NCBI RefSeq assembly: GCF_030341905.1
Contig: NZ_JATAAF010000002.1
Coordinates: forward strand, 62,001 to 126,000
DNA length: 64,000 bases
Source: Porticoccus sp. W117
GTDB taxonomy: Bacteria > Pseudomonadota > Gammaproteobacteria > Pseudomonadales > Porticoccaceae
Reading direction: 5' to 3'
The notes beneath the pieces are model-generated. The model was not told where the DNA came from, ran no database searches, and worked only from the letters and a program-made list of their open reading frames with translations. Of the stretch, positions 53,016 to 61,045 are shown one piece after another (position 1 is the stretch's first letter; the number at the start of each line of letters is the position of its first letter). The translations under genes and the position numbers were made by a program.

Positions 53016-54116
53016 ATGAAAAAGACCATTCTCGCTTTGGCTATCGCCAGCATTTCCGTTGGTGCCAATGCCGGTACTGTAACTTCCGATGGTGGCGACG
53101 TTATCGTTCAAACCAAAGGCGGTTTCAGTGTTAAAACTGCTGACAAAAAGAACGCCTTCAACATTGGCGGTCGTATTCAGTGGGACTACAACAACGCTGA
53201 AGCGGATTCCGACAGCGAGCCGGACGAGAACAACCTGTCTGTTCGCCGCGCCCGTATCTTCCTGAAAGGTACCGTTGACAAAAACTGGGACTACAAAGCT
53301 CAGTTCAACATCGGTGAATCCGAAGCGGGTGATGTAGAAGACCTGTACATTCGCTATAAGGGCTGGGGCAAAGCTGCCAACCTGACTGTGGGTCGTCAAA
53401 AAGAGCCCTTCGGCCTGGAAGAGCAAACCAGCTCTAAAGACATCTCCATCCTGGAGCGCTCTGCCATGACTGAGCAGCACGCTTTTGGCCGTAACACTGG
53501 TGTTCAGCTGCACGGTAAAGGCAGCAACTGGACCTACGGTGTAGGTGTGTTTGAAAACGAAACTGCTGACGATGACCGTGGCGCTGAAGACTTGGCGTTT
53601 ACTGGTCGTTTTACTTACGCTCCAGTTAACGAAAACGGCAACGTTTTGCACTTGGGTCTGGCGTTCTCTGAGCGCAGCGGCACTCAAGGTGTTAGCGGTA
53701 ACGCCGCTGAGTCTGCCATGGCTTACGAAATCGCTGGTGTAAATGGCGCTTTCCACTACCAGGGTGAGTACTTCGACACTGACCAGGTAGACGGCGACAA
53801 CCTGAGTGGCTACTACGTACAAGCTGGCTGGATTTTGACTGGCGAGTCTCGTCCCTACAAAGACGGCAAGTTCAAAATTGTTAAGCCTTCCAGCGACGCT
53901 GGTGCCTGGGAAGCGGTTGTTCGCTACGAAGCGGGCGACGGTAACTTCAGCGACATCGAGCTGGGCCGCACCGACGGTAACCAACTGGCTCTGGGCGTAA
54001 ACTACTACCCCAACAGCGCCATTCGCATCGGTGCCAGCCTGATGGATGGTGAAAACGATGTAACTGGTGAAGGTGGTAAAGAGTTCCGCGTTCGCATGCA
54101 GTACGTTTACAAGTAA
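53016..54116 (+). CDS. OprP/OprO-like phosphate-selective porin
   Basis: A 366-residue outer-membrane barrel: signal peptide (cleavage ANA-GTV), a short N-terminal coiled region and Porin_O_P motifs such as GGRIQWDYN, VRRARIFLKGTV, LTVGRQKEPFG and a long C-terminal strand ending YVYK. It should take up phosphate or polyphosphate across the outer membrane. The Pho box upstream supports expression during phosphate starvation. The next gene is a secreted beta-propeller protein on the same strand. Confidence 0.88.
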   Translation: MKKTILALAIASISVGANAGTVTSDGGDVIVQTKGGFSVKTADKKNAFNIGGRIQWDYNNAEADSDSEPDENNLSVRRARIFLKGTVDKNWDYKAQFNIGESEAGDVEDLYIRYKGWGKAANLTVGRQKEPFGLEEQTSSKDISILERSAMTEQHAFGRNTGVQLHGKGSNWTYGVGVFENETADDDRGAEDLAFTGRFTYAPVNENGNVLHLGLAFSERSGTQGVSGNAAESAMAYEIAGVNGAFHYQGEYFDTDQVDGDNLSGYYVQAGWILTGESRPYKDGKFKIVKPSSDAGAWEAVVRYEAGDGNFSDIELGRTDGNQLALGVNYYPNSAIRIGASLMDGENDVTGEGGKEFRVRMQYVYK

Positions 54117-54140
54117 TTCCATTACTTGACGATGTACCCG

Positions 54141-54170
54141 AAGCCCCGCCCTGTGCGGGGCTTTTTATTT
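54141..54170 (+). terminator. Terminator after the porin gene
   Basis: AAGCCCCGC/GCGGGGCTT stem with loop CCTGT and a TTTTTATTT tail, 25 bases after the porin stop. Confidence 0.88.
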
Positions 54171-54202
54171 CCGGCTAACGGTCTGAATGGAGTCCAATCA
54201 TA

Positions 54203-55606
54203 ATGCGAATCGTTTTGTTAACCAGTTTATTGATGTTGTGCACTGCAGCGTCATCCGCGCAACTGCAGCGCATAGCCAGTTACGATACCGGCTACCCAAA
54301 GGGCGCCGAAATTATCAGCGTGCAACAGCACAGTGGCCGGGCGGCGTTAACTATCTCCGGTAAAAATCAGGTAGATATACTGTCCCTCGCCAACACGGCA
54401 CAGCCACAGCGGCAGCTGCGTATTGCCATTCAGGGGGACAACATTGCTGATATCTCCTCAGTGGCTTTCCACCCCAGTGAAGACTATGTAGCGGTGGCAG
54501 TTATACCGGCAGATCCTCTGGCCACAGGCAAAGTTGTGATTCACAGTGCCTCAAGTGGCAAACGGTTGGCCAGCTTTACTGCCGGTTACTGGCCAGACTC
54601 GGTGCTGTTCAGCAACGATGGCCGTTGGCTGGCGGTGGCCAATGAAGGGGAACCTTTTGTGGCCACAAAAGGCGGCACGTTGGTGACGCCACCGGGCAGC
54701 ATCACCTTGGTGGATTTACAACACGACCTGGGCAATGCCGCTGTCCATCAGATTGCTCTGCCGGACCTCAGCGCAGTGGAAGGGGTATTGCAAGCCAGTG
54801 ACAAGCGTTCCTTTGAACGCGACATCGATTTGAATGGCGATGGCCGTATCGATGGCGATGAGGAAGAGCTGGAAGTGCCGATTAGCGCTGCTACTGCGGA
54901 CTATCTGGAACCCGAATACCTGGCTTTTACCCCTGATGGTGCAACGTTGTTTGTCGCCCTGCAGGAAAATAACGCCGTTGTGGTTGTGGATACCTCCACG
55001 GCTAAGGTGGAGCGTTCATTTGGACTGGGGGTAACACGCCATTTGGCCGATACCCAGGATGATGGGCGGGTGGCCTTTGTTAATGAATTGACCGCCTTTC
55101 GGGAGCCAGACGGTATTGCCCTTGGCAACAATGGCAAGTGGCTGTTGACCGCCGATGAGGGCGATACCGAGCCCAAGGCGTCGAAAATCAACGCCGGACA
55201 AAAGGCGGGTGGTGGCCGTACCCTGAGTATTTTTGATGCCGCCAGCGGCGAGTTGCTGGGCGACACCGGCAACCAGCTGGATGCCATGGCCCACGCGGTT
55301 GGTATTTACCCCGATGGACGCAGCGACAATAAGGGATCGGAGCCGGAAACCGTGGTGTACCTGGAGCTGGAAGGGACTCACTACGGCGTGGTTACCCTGG
55401 AGCGTGCCGATGCACTGGCTCTGGTGAATATTAATAACCCGCAAAAACCCCTGGTGGAATCGGTGGTGTCACTGCGCATGTCCGGAGACAAGGCAAAGGC
55501 CTATGGGCCAGAAGGTCTGGCGCTCTACCGCGACTCCAAGGGCGGTTATTTCCTGTTCTGTGCCAACGAGAAGCGGGGTACAGTATCGGTGGTGACCATT
55601 CGCTAG
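54203..55606 (+). CDS. Choice-of-anchor I beta-propeller protein, secreted
   Basis: A 467-residue protein with a signal peptide (cleavage near SSA-QLQ). It has repeated beta-propeller blades typical of the choice-of-anchor I family (SVAFHPSEDYVAVAV, SVLFSNDGRWLAVANEGEP, LAFTPDGATLFVALQENNAVVVVD) and an EF-hand-like calcium loop DLNGDGRIDGDEEE (about residue 210). Members often lie near alkaline phosphatase or phytase-type genes; the activity of this one is unknown. It lacks a visible Pho box of its own, and a terminator separates it from the porin. Confidence 0.78.
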   Translation: MRIVLLTSLLMLCTAASSAQLQRIASYDTGYPKGAEIISVQQHSGRAALTISGKNQVDILSLANTAQPQRQLRIAIQGDNIADISSVAFHPSEDYVAVAVIPADPLATGKVVIHSASSGKRLASFTAGYWPDSVLFSNDGRWLAVANEGEPFVATKGGTLVTPPGSITLVDLQHDLGNAAVHQIALPDLSAVEGVLQASDKRSFERDIDLNGDGRIDGDEEELEVPISAATADYLEPEYLAFTPDGATLFVALQENNAVVVVDTSTAKVERSFGLGVTRHLADTQDDGRVAFVNELTAFREPDGIALGNNGKWLLTADEGDTEPKASKINAGQKAGGGRTLSIFDAASGELLGDTGNQLDAMAHAVGIYPDGRSDNKGSEPETVVYLELEGTHYGVVTLERADALALVNINNPQKPLVESVVSLRMSGDKAKAYGPEGLALYRDSKGGYFLFCANEKRGTVSVVTIR

Positions 55607-55717
55607 TAAGCCAGTAGCCCGTCATTGCGACCACTACCCATTTTGCTGTTACCACCTAAACGGAACCCTGGGCTACAATTGCGGCCCAAACAGGGACTGG
55701 AACAGAGGTTATCTACC

Positions 55718-56458
55718 ATGAAATTCAAAAAAATCGCCTGCGTCATCGCGTTGGCCACTCCACTGTTGGCCACCGGAGCCATTGCTGAAGAGTCCGTTGA
55801 GGCCAAGAAAAAGGGCGGTGCCCTGGAAGGCTTTAACCGCGCCATGCACGGTTTTAACCATCACTTGGACAAGTGGTTGTTAAAGCCGGTGACCAAGGGT
55901 TACAAGTGGATCACTCCCGACCCGGTAGAGCGGGGTGTCAGCAATGTATTCGGCAACCTCAAGGAAGTGATCAATATCCCCAACGACCTGCTGCAGGGCA
56001 AGTTCAAGCAGGCCGCTAACGACACCGGTCGCCTGCTGGTGAACACCACCATCGGTGTGGGCGGTATTTTTGAAGTGGCTGATGGCATGGGCCTGAAAAA
56101 GAGCGAAGGCGAAGACCTGGGGCAAACACTGGCCTCATGGGGCGTGCCCGCTGGTCCGTATGTGGTGGTGCCGTTCTTTGGTCCCAGCACCCTGCGCGAT
56201 CTGCCGGCCGGTGCGGTGGATAGCCTGGCCTTTGATGTGGTGCGTTACGAAGACAATATCAGCCTGCGCAACAGCGTTTATGGCCTGCGTGCCATAGATA
56301 CCCGTGCCCAATTACTCGAATCGGAGGAATTGATCACTGGTGACCGCTATACTTTTATCAAAGACGCCTTTCTTCAGCGTCGTGAGTACCTGATCAACGA
56401 TGGCGAGGTTGAGGATGACTTCGGCGACGATTACGGTGACGAAGACGACGATTATTGA
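55718..56458 (+). CDS. mlaA: Phospholipid-transport protein MlaA (VacJ)
   Basis: A 246-residue protein with the MlaA core: EGFNRAMHGFNHHLDKWLLKPV, RGVSNVFGNLKE, DTGRLLVNTTIGVGG and GPYVVVPFFGPSTLRD, the signature of the outer-membrane component that removes mislocalised phospholipids. The signal peptide ends TGAIA-EES without a lipobox cysteine, unlike Escherichia coli MlaA, and the C-terminus is a very acidic tail (DDFGDDYGDEDDDY). The start MKFKKIACVIALATP is preferred over longer frames. Confidence 0.9.
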   Translation: MKFKKIACVIALATPLLATGAIAEESVEAKKKGGALEGFNRAMHGFNHHLDKWLLKPVTKGYKWITPDPVERGVSNVFGNLKEVINIPNDLLQGKFKQAANDTGRLLVNTTIGVGGIFEVADGMGLKKSEGEDLGQTLASWGVPAGPYVVVPFFGPSTLRDLPAGAVDSLAFDVVRYEDNISLRNSVYGLRAIDTRAQLLESEELITGDRYTFIKDAFLQRREYLINDGEVEDDFGDDYGDEDDDY

Positions 56459-56534
56459 CCGATGGTGTCTGGCGGTGGCCTGACAGGATGAGCGGCGACA
56501 CTGAATAATAACAAGCTCAAGGTATCAGCCAGAG

Positions 56535-57749
56535 ATGCAGGGCAGTACGCGCGAACTCCTATACATCGGTTGCCACAAGCCGGATTCGGTGTTTCAAAAT
56601 ACCGACCTGTCCGATCACAACTGGGTGGTGAAATACGCCCATCTGGATGATCCTCTCGACGAAATACTGCGGGCTTTAAACCCCGCAGTTATTCTTTTGG
56701 ACTGCAGCCACATCGATGTGGACAACCAGTTCGACTCGGTTATTGAAACGCTCGGTTTCTGCATCGCCTTTAGCGAAGCCCACACCGTGGTGCCCATCCT
56801 CAAAGGGGCATCTGCGCGCCAGGTACTGACCTGTATCCACCGCGGAGCCAGTGATGTATTGCTGGTGCCGTTTGACCCCCGAAATTTGCTGATTGTGGCA
56901 GAGTCTGCCTGGAAGGCCAGAGAGTTGCTGCGCGACAGCCAGAACTATCGGCAACAGCTGGAAACCATAAATCGCGAGCTGCAGGAAAAACTTCAGGTAT
57001 TGCGCCAGGATCAGTTGGCTGGCCGTCAGGTGCAGCTCAGTATGCTGCCGAAAACCCCACAACACTTTCACGATTACACCATCGCCCATCACATTGTGCC
57101 GTCTCTGTACCTGAGTGGTGACTTTGTCGGTTATCACACCTTGATGGATCGTTACCTGACATTCTATTTTGCCGATGTTTCCGGTCATGGGGCTTCCTCG
57201 GCTTTTGTCACGGTGTTGTTACGCTTTATGCTCAACAAGATCATTCGCAAACACGTGATCCGCCGCGACGAGGCCAACCTCGCCCAGGCACCCGGTGGCC
57301 TGGCGGAATCCCTCAATCGCCAGATGTTGGCCACCGGCCTTGATAAACACATGACCTTGTTTGCCGGTTCCATCGATATGAAGCGCCATGTGATGCGCTA
57401 CGTTACCTGTGCTCAGATGCCGGCGCCGATACTGGTTAGCGACAAGGGTGCCGAGGTATTACAGGGCAAGGGTAAACCCATCGGCTTGTTTGACGATGCC
57501 AGTTGGGAAGTGGAAGAAATTGAGCTGCCCCGTCACTTTTCCCTGTGCATGGTGTCTGATGGCGTGTTTGATTACATGTCGGGAAATTCCATGGCCGACA
57601 AGCAGCAGAGCCTGTACGATGCGGCCCAGGCGGAGGGTTGTGGCGCGAATGGTGATTTTCAGCAGGGCATGCTCAATCGCCTTGGTCTCAATGATGTGCA
57701 GGAAGCCCCGGACGATATTTCCCTGCTGACCATCTGTCGGCAGCTGTAA
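56535..57749 (+). CDS. Response-regulator-like protein with PP2C/SpoIIE phosphatase domain (RssB/HsbR type)
   Basis: A 404-residue protein. Residues 1-125 form a receiver-like domain with ILLDCSH in the phosphorylation position and GASDVLLVPFDPRNL near the end; a helical linker follows, and residues 175-404 are a PP2C phosphatase with SGDFVGY, FADVSGHGASSAFV and SDGVFDY. The receiver looks degenerate but keeps an aspartate. The next gene encodes a STAS protein that it would dephosphorylate, as in the HsbR-HsbA partner-switching system of Pseudomonas. Confidence 0.87.
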   Translation: MQGSTRELLYIGCHKPDSVFQNTDLSDHNWVVKYAHLDDPLDEILRALNPAVILLDCSHIDVDNQFDSVIETLGFCIAFSEAHTVVPILKGASARQVLTCIHRGASDVLLVPFDPRNLLIVAESAWKARELLRDSQNYRQQLETINRELQEKLQVLRQDQLAGRQVQLSMLPKTPQHFHDYTIAHHIVPSLYLSGDFVGYHTLMDRYLTFYFADVSGHGASSAFVTVLLRFMLNKIIRKHVIRRDEANLAQAPGGLAESLNRQMLATGLDKHMTLFAGSIDMKRHVMRYVTCAQMPAPILVSDKGAEVLQGKGKPIGLFDDASWEVEEIELPRHFSLCMVSDGVFDYMSGNSMADKQQSLYDAAQAEGCGANGDFQQGMLNRLGLNDVQEAPDDISLLTICRQL

Positions 57750-57760
57750 ACGAGAGAACA

Positions 57761-58258
57761 ATGAGCGCGAGTGACGAAAGAGGGCGTATTCTGGTTGCCG
57801 AGCAACAGGGGCTCTACGACATCAAATTTATTGGCGATGTGCGCATGGTGCTGTGCACCTCTCTTTCTGATTACATCGAATCGATTTTTCAGCGCGGCGA
57901 TGCCAGTGAAGTTCTGGTGGACTTGCTGGAAGCCAGCGGTGTAGACAGCACCACCCTGGGTTTGCTTGCCAAACTGGCGATTCACTGCAACCGCCAATTC
58001 GGCCTGCGCCCGAAACTGTTTTGCGATAACGACGGCATTAACCACACCCTCAAAGTCATGGGGCTTGATGAAGTTTTCGACCTGTTTGAAGGCCCGATCG
58101 GCGAGAAATTTAACTGGTCAGAACTGCAGTGCGGCGATCTGGATGAAGATACCTGCCGCCAGCGTGTGTTGGAAGCCCACCGTCAGCTGATCGAACTCAA
58201 CCCTGCCAATCGCGATGACTTTATTGACCTGATTCGCAGTTTGGAAAAGCCGGTTTAA
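57761..58258 (+). CDS. STAS-domain anti-anti-sigma factor (HsbA-like)
   Basis: A 165-residue protein with a STAS fold: EVLVDLLEASGVDSTTLGLLAKLAIH contains the phosphorylatable serine/threonine of anti-anti-sigma factors, and residues 120-165 form a helical extension. It begins 12 bases after the phosphatase gene, suggesting co-transcription and the switch between phosphorylated and unphosphorylated forms. The anti-sigma partner is not in the window. Confidence 0.87.
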   Translation: MSASDERGRILVAEQQGLYDIKFIGDVRMVLCTSLSDYIESIFQRGDASEVLVDLLEASGVDSTTLGLLAKLAIHCNRQFGLRPKLFCDNDGINHTLKVMGLDEVFDLFEGPIGEKFNWSELQCGDLDEDTCRQRVLEAHRQLIELNPANRDDFIDLIRSLEKPV

Positions 58259-58263
58259 GAGAT

Positions 58264-58329
58264 AGATCCTTCGCTACGCTCAGGATGACATAATCCCGGC
58301 TCTGTCATCCTGAGCGTAGCGAAGGATCT
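58264..58329. repeat. Palindromic repeat left of the GIY-YIG gene
   Basis: AGATCCTTCGCTACGCTCAG and its reverse complement CTGAGCGTAGCGAAGGATCT (20-base exact arms) enclose GATGACATAATCCCGG...TGTCATC. Confidence 0.92.
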
Positions 58330-58357
58330 CTTACTGAAAAGACCATAAGGAAGTGGC

Positions 58358-58648
58358 ATGTCTGAACCAGCGCAATACTTTGTTTATATCCTAACCAATA
58401 AAACCAACCGTGTTATTTATACGGGTGTTACCAATAACCTGGAACGCCGGCTTTTCGAACACAGATCAAATCAAGTGCCAGGTTTTACTGCCAAGTATCG
58501 TTGCCATAAATTGGTTTATTTTGAGGATACACCCTCTGTGGAAGCTGCAATAACTCGCGAGAAACAGATAAAGGGCTGGTTGCGGAAAAAGAAAATTGCT
58601 TTGGTCAATAGTGTTAATCCCAATTGGGATGACTTGGGCAGGTTTTGA
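58358..58648 (+). CDS. GIY-YIG nuclease superfamily protein
   Basis: A 96-residue stand-alone GIY-YIG domain: YFVYILTNKTN (Y-V-Y form of GIY), VIYTGVTNNLERRLFEH with the YTG (YIG-equivalent) and the arginine in ERRL, and EAAITREKQIKGWLRKKK with the catalytic glutamate region. Related small proteins (UPF0213/YhbQ-like) are predicted DNA endonucleases. The gene is bracketed by palindromic repeats of one family (58264-58329 and 58648-58704), and its stop codon abuts the right one, suggesting that gene and repeats move or spread together. Confidence 0.9.
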   Translation: MSEPAQYFVYILTNKTNRVIYTGVTNNLERRLFEHRSNQVPGFTAKYRCHKLVYFEDTPSVEAAITREKQIKGWLRKKKIALVNSVNPNWDDLGRF

Positions 58649-58704
58649 GATCTTTCGCTGCGCTCAGGATGACGTAACCAGGTAGTGTCATCCTGAGCGC
58701 AATG
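58648..58704. repeat. Palindromic repeat right of the GIY-YIG gene
   Basis: AGATCTTTCGCTGCGCTCAG, then GATGACG...TGTCATCCTGAGCGC; the same family as 58264-58329 in the same nested orientation, right arm truncated. Confidence 0.85.
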
Positions 58705-58709
58705 TTAGA

Positions 58710-59153
58710 TTACTGATCCTTCGCCAAATGCTTGGCGCGAATAAAGTCACTGTGCGAGACGTGTATTAACTCGCAAATTTGGCGAATGGTGCCTTCTTCG
58801 TATTTGTCCAATTGGCCATCTGCATAAGCGGTGCGCCACAATTCCACCACCAGTTGAAAGCGCTCTGCGGCGCCGTAGCGCTCGTTGATTTGGCGGGTAA
58901 AGCGGTACAGGCAGGTGGCTTCACGGTTAGCGCTTTGAGCCTCGGCAAAAAGCTCCTTTACTTCGCTGTCGGAAAGCGCGAAACGGGTTTTTAGAACCTC
59001 CTCAATAACCCGTTGCTCCTGGCTGTCTACATCGCGATCGGCAACCATCACTTCCACCAGTAGTGCGGCGGCCGCCACTTGCAGCCCGTCAGATGACGAT
59101 GGCTGATCGCCTGATGGCTCGCTGTTCAGCAGTTGGCGCAGTTTTGCAATCAT
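58710..59153 (-). CDS. TerB-like domain protein
   Basis: A 147-residue helical protein with the TerB pattern [25 protein letters not shown] and a second half [26 protein letters not shown], both with acidic metal-binding-like residues (DRDVDSQE and DGQLDKYE). TerB-like domains bind metal and are linked to tellurite resistance or stress sensing, though stand-alone copies are of unknown role. The dusA gene overlaps its start by four bases (ATGA), so the two are coupled. Confidence 0.83.
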   Translation of the reverse strand: MIAKLRQLLNSEPSGDQPSSSDGLQVAAAALLVEVMVADRDVDSQEQRVIEEVLKTRFALSDSEVKELFAEAQSANREATCLYRFTRQINERYGAAERFQLVVELWRTAYADGQLDKYEEGTIRQICELIHVSHSDFIRAKHLAKDQ

Positions 59154-60145
59154 CGGTCAGTTACAGCCGGTTGAGTGTTGAGTTGTTGCAAGGCCGCGTA
59201 CAAAGTGTCTACCCCTGCATCCTGAAGATGGGCATTTTCACTGATGTAGCGGCGAAATTTGCGTGCACCGGGCATGCCCTGGAACAGGCCGAGAATATGG
59301 CGGCTCATATGACTGAGTTTGATGCCATTGTGCCGCTGCCGTTCCACGTAGTGAAGAAATTGTTGGTACACGTCCAGGCGGCTGGGAGTAGGCGCAGTGC
59401 TGCCAAAGAAACGCCGATCTACCTCCGCCAGAATGTAGGGGTTGTGATAGGCCTCGCGCCCCATCATCACTCCGTCCACATGTTGCAGATGTTGTTCTGC
59501 CTGATCCAGAGACGTGATACCGCCGTTGATGATGATCTCCAGGTGCGGCAAATCTTTCTTCAACTGGTAAACCCGCTGATAGTCCAGTGGCGGTATTTCC
59601 CGATTCTGTTTGGGGCTGAGCCCCTGCAGCCAGGCTTTGCGGGCGTGGACGATAAAAGTCTCGCAGCCTGCCTCGTGCACCGGGCCGACAAAATCCAAAA
59701 GGTTCTGGTAGCTGTCCAGATCATCGATACCAATGCGGGATTTGACGGTTACCGGCAGATCACAGGCGCTTTTCATGGCGCTGATGCAGCTGGCCACCAC
59801 ATCCGGCTCCGCCATCAGGCAAGCGCCAAAGCGGCCTCGCTGTACCCGGTCGCTGGGGCAGCCGCAATTGAGGTTGATCTCGTCGTAACCAAAGTCACTG
59901 GCGCTGTGACAGGCCTCTGCCAGTTCTGCCGGGTCGCTGCCGCCCAGCTGCAAGGCTACGGGGTGCTCCGATGGGTCAAAGCCCAGATGGTAGTCTTTAT
60001 CGCCGTATTTGATGGTGCCGCTGTTGACCATCTCCGTATAGAGCAGGGTATGCTTGCTCAACAGGCGCAGAAAGTAGCGGCAATGCCTGTCCGTCCAATC
60101 CAGCATGGGGGCAACGGAGAAACGGCGGTTAAGTGGAGCAGGCAT
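59150..60145 (-). CDS. dusA: tRNA-dihydrouridine(20/20a) synthase
   Basis: Reduces U20/U20a in tRNA with FMN and NADPH. The 331-residue protein begins [22 protein letters not shown], and has the nucleotide-binding and catalytic region [20 protein letters not shown] with the active-site cysteine and [13 protein letters not shown]. The DusA subgroup is suggested by the TLLYTEMV and [17 protein letters not shown] segments. It precedes and overlaps the TerB-like gene. Confidence 0.94.
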   Translation of the reverse strand: MPAPLNRRFSVAPMLDWTDRHCRYFLRLLSKHTLLYTEMVNSGTIKYGDKDYHLGFDPSEHPVALQLGGSDPAELAEACHSASDFGYDEINLNCGCPSDRVQRGRFGACLMAEPDVVASCISAMKSACDLPVTVKSRIGIDDLDSYQNLLDFVGPVHEAGCETFIVHARKAWLQGLSPKQNREIPPLDYQRVYQLKKDLPHLEIIINGGITSLDQAEQHLQHVDGVMMGREAYHNPYILAEVDRRFFGSTAPTPSRLDVYQQFLHYVERQRHNGIKLSHMSRHILGLFQGMPGARKFRRYISENAHLQDAGVDTLYAALQQLNTQPAVTDR

Positions 60146-60308
60146 GGCTGTGATAGTTGTTGGTTGGGGAGGAGATTTTAGTCAATCTCAGGCTTGCTGC
60201 ATACTGCGTGCAAATGTAACAAAAATGTAAATGATCCCGAAGTGCATGCTATCCATCACAGGCAGTGCCATATACTCTCTATAAAGCATCCTTGTGTAAG
60301 GGGGACGG

Positions 60309-61037
60309 ATGAGGTCACAAGGTGATAAGTGTACAGGTGAAAACTATACAGTTTGCATTCTGGAAGACGAGCAACTGCAAGCCGATATGATGTCCAGCTG
60401 GCTGGCAGGTGTAGAGTGTCAGGTTATTTGTTGTAACACGAGCAGTCAGCTCAAGAAAACATTGCAGAGTCAGACTGTGGACCTGTTTGTACTGGATTGG
60501 TTGCTGCCAGATACAGATGGCCTTCAGGTGTTGAAATATCTCCGCCAGGATCGGCAGTTTAGCGGGCCGATTCTGTTTTCTACTCAACTGGAAACCGAAG
60601 ATTGTATTGTCCGTGCCCTGGATGCCGGGGCCGATGACTATCTTGTCAAACCGCTGCGGGAAAAAGAATTTGTGGCGCGAGTCAGCGCCCTGAAGCGGCG
60701 GGCTAACCAGCGGCGCATGCCGGAACCGGTGTTTCAGGTGGGGCCCATTCAACTGGATATGATTTCCCGAACTGCTTATGTGGATGGCGAAGCGGTAAAA
60801 ATGCGCCCCAAAGAGTTTGAGTTGGCTGCCTGCCTGCTGGCCAGAAAAGGACAACTACTGACCCGGGAATACCTGCTCAATGAAGTGTGGGGAGTGGATG
60901 CGGATATCGATACCCGCACCGTGGACATGCACATGAGCCGAGTGCGCAAGGCACTGAAAATCGGCCCTGAGACCGGTTATTATATTAAAACGGTGTACCA
61001 GCACGGTTACCGGTTTGAAGAGCTTAATAACGATTGA
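60309..61037 (+). CDS. OmpR/PhoB-type response regulator
   Basis: A 242-residue two-domain regulator. The receiver has acidic pair EDE (about residue 18-20), the phosphoacceptor aspartate in LFVLDWLLPDTDG and the lysine in YLVKPLREKEF; the C-terminal winged helix has LLTREYLLNEVWG and TVDMHMSRVRKAL, typical of OmpR-type DNA-binding domains. It starts the three-gene set with a LysM-FecR protein and a CHASE2 protein, a known gene neighbourhood for extracytoplasmic sensing. Confidence 0.93.
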   Translation: MRSQGDKCTGENYTVCILEDEQLQADMMSSWLAGVECQVICCNTSSQLKKTLQSQTVDLFVLDWLLPDTDGLQVLKYLRQDRQFSGPILFSTQLETEDCIVRALDAGADDYLVKPLREKEFVARVSALKRRANQRRMPEPVFQVGPIQLDMISRTAYVDGEAVKMRPKEFELAACLLARKGQLLTREYLLNEVWGVDADIDTRTVDMHMSRVRKALKIGPETGYYIKTVYQHGYRFEELNND

Positions 61038-61045
61038 TAACAAAT

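Noticed and set aside
58710-59153. Tellurite-resistance operon
   Set aside because: Only one TerB-like domain gene, coupled to dusA; no terZABCDE neighbours.
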